From: Porticoccus sp963925605 | GTDB taxonomy: Bacteria; Pseudomonadota; Gammaproteobacteria; Pseudomonadales; Porticoccaceae | DNA length: 10,271 nucleotides | Assembly: GCA_963925605.1 (NCBI GenBank) | Contig: CAWURY010000021.1 | Span: forward strand, 1-10,271 | Direction: 5' to 3' | Shown here: positions 6,196 to 10,271 of the stretch, one piece after another | Position numbering within the stretch: position 1 is the first letter of the stretch | How the letters are laid out: each line of letters opens with the position of its first letter | Position numbers and translations under genes: made by a program | Notes under the pieces: model-generated | What the model was told of the DNA's origin: nothing | What the model saw: the letters and a program-made list of their open reading frames with translations, nothing else | Databases searched by the model: none

Positions 6196-6849
6196 TCAGA
6201 CACCTTTCCAGGTCACAAAATTCCGGAGCAGCTGCAATCCAGATGAATGACTTTTTTCTGGATGAAACTGCACAGCAAATAAGTTTTTTGTCGTGAGTGC
6301 TGCTGCAAATTTAAGAACATGATCGGTAGTCCCAGCTACAATTTCTGTAAAGTTATTTTCAACAAAATAGCTATGCACGAAGTAAAAACGCGCATCTTGC
6401 TCAATGCCTTGCCACATATGGTGGTCCATTTCTTGATGAACACGATTCCAGCCCATATGGGGTACTTTTAACTTTTCTCCACTAGTGCCCCGCACATTAT
6501 GGCCAAAGAACTTAGAGCTGCCTGGAAAAACATCTAAGCACTCAACTCCATTATTTTCTTCGCTATACTCTAGTAGTGCCTGCATTCCCAGACAAATACC
6601 CAAAACTGGTTTTTCAGTTATCGCTTTGAGTATCAGCTTATCAAACCCAAGACGCCGAATTTTTAACATGCAATCCCGCATGGCACCTACGCCAGGGAAA
6701 ACTAGGCGGTCAGCACTATCAATTTCTACAGGGTCCTCCGTCACAATCACTTCCGATCGAGGAGCTATATGCTTCAAAGCTTTAGAAACAGAATGAAGGT
6801 TACCCATACCGTAATCCAGTACGACAATTTTTGTACGAAAATCTGTCAT
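6196..6849 (-). CDS. hisH: Imidazole glycerol phosphate synthase, glutaminase subunit
   Basis: This class I glutamine amidotransferase releases ammonia from glutamine and channels it into the HisF cyclase, giving imidazole glycerol phosphate and AICAR. From ATG 6849 it has 217 residues. The signatures are VLDYGMGNLHSV near the start, FPGVGAM (51-57), the nucleophile Cys86 in GICLGMQ, VPHMGWN (129-135), FYFVHSYF (155-162), and His196 with Glu198 in QFHPEKS. The catalytic triad is intact. An in-frame GTG at 6864 would add five residues, but the ATG gives a better family N-terminus and has GGAA about nine bases upstream. A TATAAT at 6877-6882 would start transcription near 6870, also favouring the ATG. 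Its obligate partner HisF must be encoded elsewhere. Confidence 0.96.
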   Translation of the reverse strand: MTDFRTKIVVLDYGMGNLHSVSKALKHIAPRSEVIVTEDPVEIDSADRLVFPGVGAMRDCMLKIRRLGFDKLILKAITEKPVLGICLGMQALLEYSEENNGVECLDVFPGSSKFFGHNVRGTSGEKLKVPHMGWNRVHQEMDHHMWQGIEQDARFYFVHSYFVENNFTEIVAGTTDHVLKFAAALTTKNLFAVQFHPEKSHSSGLQLLRNFVTWKGV

Positions 6850-6876
6850 ATCCCTTGATTCCACTGGGTTTGTGTA

Positions 6877-6882
6877 ATTATA
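6877..6882 (-). promoter_or_regulatory. -10 element upstream of hisH
   Basis: A perfect TATAAT on the minus strand lies 27 bases before the hisH ATG. The matching -35 position (about 6900-6905, CCGGTT) is poor. It may give hisH-hisA some transcription independent of the tonB-exbB-exbD genes upstream. Confidence 0.35.
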
Positions 6883-6888
6883 TAACTC

Positions 6889-6948
6889 TTACTTAATGGA
6901 ACCGGGAGCAAAAAAATTTTGGCCTAAAAAAAGTAATCTTAAAATCAT
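6889..6948 (-). CDS. Possible 19-residue small protein or leader peptide
   Basis: A short frame runs from ATG 6948 to TAA 6889 in the exbD-hisH gap. It is preceded by a strong Shine-Dalgarno (AAGGA, 6955-6959) at good spacing, better than those of tonB or hisH. The peptide reads MILRLLFLGQNFFAPGSIK: hydrophobic, with one Arg and a terminal Lys. It contains no histidine, so it is not a his leader peptide. It could be a tiny membrane peptide, a remnant of a lost gene such as one that once followed exbD, or chance. No family is recognised. Confidence 0.3.
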   Translation of the reverse strand: MILRLLFLGQNFFAPGSIK

Positions 6949-6970
6949 AAAATTTCCTTCCACAACATTA

Positions 6971-7390
6971 TTACTCATTGTTAGATTTTGTGGCAAATGC
7001 AATCTTACTCAGCATAGCTTTTCGGGCAGCTTCCATGAGGTTGATAATAGACTGATGGCGAGCATTTGCGTCAGCGCTTATAATGACTTGTGTATCTTGC
7101 TTGTCTTTCGCAAGTTCTCTCAAAATGTTTGCCATGCTTTCAATGTCAGCTGAGACTACAGGCTCGTCATTTATCAAATAACGGCCATCTTCGGTGATTG
7201 TGACCCTGATGGGCACAGTGTCTTCATTTACTTGGTTTTTTTCAGCGACAGGTAGATTGATTTTGACTTCACTCAACTTCGCAAACGTCGTAGTTACCAT
7301 TAGAAAGATAATCACTACCAACAAAACATCTATTAACGGAATAAAGTTAAGCTCTATATCATTATCGTGATGTCTTCTTTTTAAACGCAT
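6971..7390 (-). CDS. exbD: Biopolymer transport protein ExbD
   Basis: ExbD forms, with ExbB, the proton-driven inner-membrane motor that energises TonB. The 139 residues match the family: a short basic cytoplasmic N-terminus (MRLKRRHHDND), one membrane helix (about 17-35) with the conserved proton-carrying Asp21 in FIPLIDVLLV, and a periplasmic domain containing KINLPVAE and the ITEDGRYLINDEPV strand pair. The ATG lies two bases after the exbB stop, with GGAG inside the end of exbB, so translation is coupled. TolR is an alternative family member, but the tonB-exbB-exbD order and the absence of tolA/tolB favour ExbD. Confidence 0.92.
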   Translation of the reverse strand: MRLKRRHHDNDIELNFIPLIDVLLVVIIFLMVTTTFAKLSEVKINLPVAEKNQVNEDTVPIRVTITEDGRYLINDEPVVSADIESMANILRELAKDKQDTQVIISADANARHQSIINLMEAARKAMLSKIAFATKSNNE

Positions 7391-7392
7391 AC

Positions 7393-7998
7393 TTACTTAC
7401 TCCCAGCACTGCAAAAATTAATTATTCGCTGCGTATTATTTTCCATAATATGCATTTGATTATCTATTTTTGCACGGAAACTTTTGTAGCCAATCATAGC
7501 TGGGATTGCTACAACAATACCGCCGCCAGTATTATACAGTGCAACAGAAATTCCACGTGCAAACTGCTCAACATCCTGGCCGTTACTTGTGAAAGAACTA
7601 AATAGCTCTACCATTCCCACAATTGTGCCGAATAGCCCCAGCAAGGGTGCCACTGTTGAAATCATTGCCAAAATAAAAAGATATTTTTCTAACTGGTGAG
7701 TAATAGAAGTACCCGTCCTCACGAGAGCATCATTGCGAACTTCCGGTGATTCGCCTTGATGTTCAATAGCAGTAGCTAGCATTAGGCCTGATAAAGAGCT
7801 TTTACTGAGCCGCTCTAAGGCCTCTTTGTCTAGCGAGCTATTCCGTAACTGCAATTCTAGATCACTAACTAAATTTTCTGGAATGACGACGCTATCTCGT
7901 AAAGCAACCAGCCGTTCCACGATAATTGCGAAAGCCACCATGGAAGTGAAAATTAATGGCCATATTGGCCAACCTGCGTCTTGGATTACTTCCCACAT
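7393..7998 (-). CDS. exbB: MotA/TolQ/ExbB-family proton channel, ExbB
   Basis: ExbB is the pentameric inner-membrane channel subunit around ExbD that uses the proton gradient to drive TonB. The 201 residues contain three predicted helices, at about 11-30, 107-133 and 150-172. The long cytoplasmic loop (about 35-105) lies between the first two, as expected. The conserved core APLLGLFGTIVGMVELF (117-133) and the GISVALYNTGGGIVVAIPA segment (149-167) carry Thr125 and Thr157 at the positions lining the ion path. AGGAG precedes the ATG at good distance. The gene sits 20 bases after tonB and two bases before exbD, forming a compact operon. The short ExbB form without a long periplasmic N-terminal domain is used here. 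Confidence 0.94.
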   Translation of the reverse strand: MWEVIQDAGWPIWPLIFTSMVAFAIIVERLVALRDSVVIPENLVSDLELQLRNSSLDKEALERLSKSSLSGLMLATAIEHQGESPEVRNDALVRTGTSITHQLEKYLFILAMISTVAPLLGLFGTIVGMVELFSSFTSNGQDVEQFARGISVALYNTGGGIVVAIPAMIGYKSFRAKIDNQMHIMENNTQRIINFCSAGSK

Positions 7999-8018
7999 AA
8001 TTTTTTCTCCTAATAAAG

Positions 8019-8708
8019 TTAAAGCAATGTGAATTTAATTGGCACTAGAATTGTAAATGTTCTTCCACTTAAAATACTTGGCGGTGTTGGAAATGGTATT
8101 GCCCTATCGATCATACTTAATCCTTCTTCATCTAAAACTTTAAATCCACTTGATTGTCTTAATTTTTTTTCAATCAATTGCCCCTGACCTGTCAATTTAA
8201 CCTGCAGGATGACTTCCCCTTGCCATCCTCGACGTTGCGCAATTCTGGGAAATTTTTTATATTTTGCAATATGCATTGCTAGCTGCCGACTAAAATCATC
8301 TAATGCTATTAATCCAGCGTTTCTTGTATCATCTTCTCCTATTTCTGGAACCTCCACCGGCTCCGGAGCGGACACTGCTGATTCTTTCCGCTGTTTGACT
8401 TCCGGTTCAACAGGGGTTATTTCTTCCTTCACAGCTACAGCACTATCTTCCGGAATTTCTGGTTCGGGTTCTTCTACTATTTCTGAGTCAGCTTCCTCAG
8501 TGGCTTGTTCTGTTGAAGGAGGGAGGGGTTCTGGAGTATTTTTTGATAATAAAATAGCCTCAAAATTCATCAGTTCTTTGCTGCTTTCAGCTTTATCAAA
8601 TTTTAAAATCAAAAGATCTGTTATCAATATCCCATGAATGAGTATTGACAAAATAATCGCGCCTCTTATGTCAAATCGGCTTAAACAGTTTTTAAGTTTT
8701 GCTAACAT
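8019..8708 (-). CDS. tonB: Energy transducer TonB
   Basis: TonB links the ExbBD motor to outer-membrane receptors across the periplasm. The 229 residues show an N-terminal anchor helix (about 17-36) that keeps the SxxxH signature, Ser21 to His25 in SILIHG, needed for ExbB/ExbD coupling. A Pro/Glu-rich spacer (about 58-122, for example EEPEPEIPED) is followed by the TonB C-terminal domain (about 135-229) with FPRIAQRRGWQGEVILQVKL and a final IKFTLL strand. The spacer is mainly Glu-Pro and lacks a clear Lys-Pro run. No Shine-Dalgarno is seen before ATG 8708. A weak Fur-like sequence overlaps the start. The gene follows the exoprotein stop after 50 bases on the same strand, so read-through from that gene is possible. 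Confidence 0.93.
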   Translation of the reverse strand: MLAKLKNCLSRFDIRGAIILSILIHGILITDLLILKFDKAESSKELMNFEAILLSKNTPEPLPPSTEQATEEADSEIVEEPEPEIPEDSAVAVKEEITPVEPEVKQRKESAVSAPEPVEVPEIGEDDTRNAGLIALDDFSRQLAMHIAKYKKFPRIAQRRGWQGEVILQVKLTGQGQLIEKKLRQSSGFKVLDEEGLSMIDRAIPFPTPPSILSGRTFTILVPIKFTLL

Positions 8709-8725
8709 AAATGACTATCAATAAT
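8707..8725 (-). promoter_or_regulatory. Weak Fur-like site at the tonB start
   Basis: The minus strand reads ATTATTGATAGTCATTTAT, which matches 12 of 19 positions of the Fur consensus; its core TGATAGTCATT matches 10 of 11. It overlaps the start codon of tonB. Iron control of tonB operons is common, which raises the prior, but the site is far weaker than the array at 303-333 and no clear promoter is visible beside it. Confidence 0.3.
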
Positions 8726-8758
8726 TGGGTAAAGTGTCATTGCTGAGTAATCGGCAAT

Positions 8759-10271
8759 CTAATTTAGCGGGGTTGTATTTTTGTTTTCGTCTTCCTGATC
8801 GTCTTCCTGATCGTCATCTTGTTTGTCTTCAGCAGGGCGCGCTTTAACCCCATCGACAACGTCTTGCATTTGTGAGTTTCGTTTTTTGGAAATGTTTGAG
8901 CTTTTTGGGTCAGAAGAAAATACTACGTCATCGAAACCGTCTTCGCTAAAGCTGGATCGAACTGTACCAATAACTACGTCACCAGTATATTCTAAGTTCA
9001 TCATTTTAGTTGGGCTAGATGATTTAGCACGACTAATTTGCCCTCCAAGCACACCTGCTCCAGTGATTTTAGATGCACTGGCAAGCATTGCTGCTCTTCC
9101 GCCGCGACCTACGTTTGGTGCTACCCTAGGCGGAGGAGGTCCTGACTCAAAAGCATTTTGACTGAGCGCCCCACTATATGCGATTGACTCAGAGGAGACC
9201 GAGCCTGCGCCATTAGTTATAGACCCCTGAGGAATATCAAGCTGGGAAATATCAATGTTGTTATTAATAATACCTCTTGGGAAGAGCATTGTAATATTAT
9301 CCTCCGTTAAAGATGCAAGTGGTCTTAATGCATTGTAATAGGCTGTGTCTTCATTGTTTTCATCAAGCCCTTTATATATATTTCCCTGGCCTGTATTTTG
9401 GCACCCTACTATTGCCCCTCCACTTACCCAACAAGCCCCTTTGGCACTCAGAGATAACGAATGGGTTGGGGTTGAAAATTCATCATCGAATGAATACTTT
9501 TCTTCGGACTCTTTATAGATAATCGCACCCAACTCATTGTCCGCATAAAGGACTGAACGTCCCACAAAACTGATTGTAGGGTCGACAGACATCAGCGATA
9601 CGCTGGTTTTCAGCGCACCATTAACCATCGTCCCATTATTACCAATCTGGACATGGCCTGTATAAGTTTGATCTAAGTAGGTTGTTACATCATCACGAAT
9701 AAATATCTCGTTCCCCGTTACTGCTAAGTTAGCAATTTCATTGTTTGCTAAGTAGGTTTCGGTCAGATAATTCATATTGCCGTAATAAACAGTTCGGCCG
9801 GCATTAAGAGAAGCAACCAATGCATTGCCTGTAACCGTAGTTGCTTTATCACCAATCTCACCGTTCAGTACCACCCATCCGGTTCCTGCGTTAATAGTCA
9901 GATCAAAATCTCCGGTATTTGCACCATTGATCTTATTGAACTGAATATTTTGACCATTTGAAGTCAAGGTGCTATCGCCCCGAACAGTGACTTGTCCTCC
10001 ATAAAACTGACCCCACTCAGCTTGTGCGTACACGGGTCGACCTACTTCTACAAGATCAGGATCTTCTAGGATCGCTGCTTGGTAAGTGTTTTCTCTTGCC
10101 AGAAGCACTGGATCGTCTTTTAAAAACTGATCATTAATTCCGCTAGTAGAAATGGATCCTGCGATTATGCTTGTTCCTGTTATCTCTACAGACGCATAGC
10201 CAGAGGTGTTAGTAATAGATGAGCCACTATTCATATTGAGGCTTCCGGCGGTCAGCCTCTGGTTCACAAGG
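8759..10271 (-). CDS. Large haemagglutinin-like exoprotein, N-terminus outside window
   Basis: Only the C-terminal part, about 503 residues, is visible; the frame is open to the window end. A GTG at 10267 is the first possible in-window start but is probably internal. Residues here count from that codon. Up to about 240 the sequence is rich in Gly, Asn, Thr and Val in short repeating strands (FDLTINAGTGWVVLNG; DVTTYLDQTYTGHVQIGNNG), typical of right-handed beta-helix filamentous-haemagglutinin or two-partner-secreted exoproteins. Next come a cysteine pair (Cys279, Cys289), a linker with PPPP (377-380), a Gly/Arg/Ala patch, and a very acidic end (480-495) made partly of QEDD repeats. No beta-barrel translocator is seen at the C-terminus, arguing against a classical autotransporter and for a separate TpsB partner outside the window. 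The family call is from composition and motif style and is moderately secure. Confidence 0.6.
   Translation of the reverse strand, partial: LVNQRLTAGSLNMNSGSSITNTSGYASVEITGTSIIAGSISTSGINDQFLKDDPVLLARENTYQAAILEDPDLVEVGRPVYAQAEWGQFYGGQVTVRGDSTLTSNGQNIQFNKINGANTGDFDLTINAGTGWVVLNGEIGDKATTVTGNALVASLNAGRTVYYGNMNYLTETYLANNEIANLAVTGNEIFIRDDVTTYLDQTYTGHVQIGNNGTMVNGALKTSVSLMSVDPTISFVGRSVLYADNELGAIIYKESEEKYSFDDEFSTPTHSLSLSAKGACWVSGGAIVGCQNTGQGNIYKGLDENNEDTAYYNALRPLASLTEDNITMLFPRGIINNNIDISQLDIPQGSITNGAGSVSSESIAYSGALSQNAFESGPPPPRVAPNVGRGGRAAMLASASKITGAGVLGGQISRAKSSSPTKMMNLEYTGDVVIGTVRSSFSEDGFDDVVFSSDPKSSNISKKRNSQMQDVVDGVKARPAEDKQDDDQEDDQEDENKNTTPLN
8787..8810. repeat. 12-base tandem repeat in exoprotein tail
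   Basis: The unit TCGTCTTCCTGA occurs twice in direct succession (8787-8798, 8799-8810), followed by a partial third copy (TCGTCATCT). It encodes the Gln-Glu-Asp-Asp repeats of the acidic C-terminus. Because 12 is a multiple of three, gain or loss of units would keep the frame. Confidence 0.85.

Noticed and set aside
6850..6864. GTG 6864 as hisH start
   Set aside because: It adds five residues not typical of HisH, has no Shine-Dalgarno, and sits very close to the predicted transcription start.
8209..8637. Plus-strand Ser-rich frame of 142 codons
   Set aside because: It is opposite tonB, and its composition simply mirrors the Pro/Glu-rich TonB spacer.

Overview
The window looks like chromosomal DNA from a Gram-negative bacterium, most likely a free-living (perhaps marine) gammaproteobacterium. 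The reasons are an outer-membrane porin ending in Phe, a TonB-ExbB-ExbD energy-transduction set, a haemagglutinin-like exoprotein, Fur-type operators, Shine-Dalgarno starts and a moderately AT-rich composition. Assignment below class level is not possible from this sequence alone. No rRNA, tRNA, CRISPR array, insertion sequence or prophage gene was seen.

Positions 1-3074 look like an iron-responsive block. A small secreted His/Cys protein (minus strand, cut by the window start) diverges from a three-gene plus-strand operon: porin, FMN-binding-domain protein and PepSY-type membrane protein. Between them lies an unusual tandem array of the Fur hexamer GATAAT. The porin would admit a substrate. 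The FMN-binding and PepSY proteins would carry electrons through the membrane to a periplasmic acceptor, plausibly ferric iron. The operon ends at a clear intrinsic terminator at 3150-3172.

Positions 3226-5308 hold argD-argF, a tight two-gene operon for arginine biosynthesis. Its upstream region contains a good promoter that runs at once into the terminator hairpin. A second, mutually exclusive hairpin overlaps it, so the region could act as a switch as well as a plain operon end.

The rest is on the minus strand and transcribed towards argF. In transcription order it holds the C-terminal part of a large haemagglutinin-like exoprotein (cut by the window end), tonB, exbB, exbD, a possible 19-residue ORF, hisH and hisA. 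HisH is the glutaminase half of imidazole glycerol phosphate synthase and HisA makes the substrate of that enzyme. The partner hisF is not next to them. ExbB, ExbD and TonB would form a proton-motive-force-driven motor for outer-membrane uptake, which fits functionally with the Fur-controlled block across the window.
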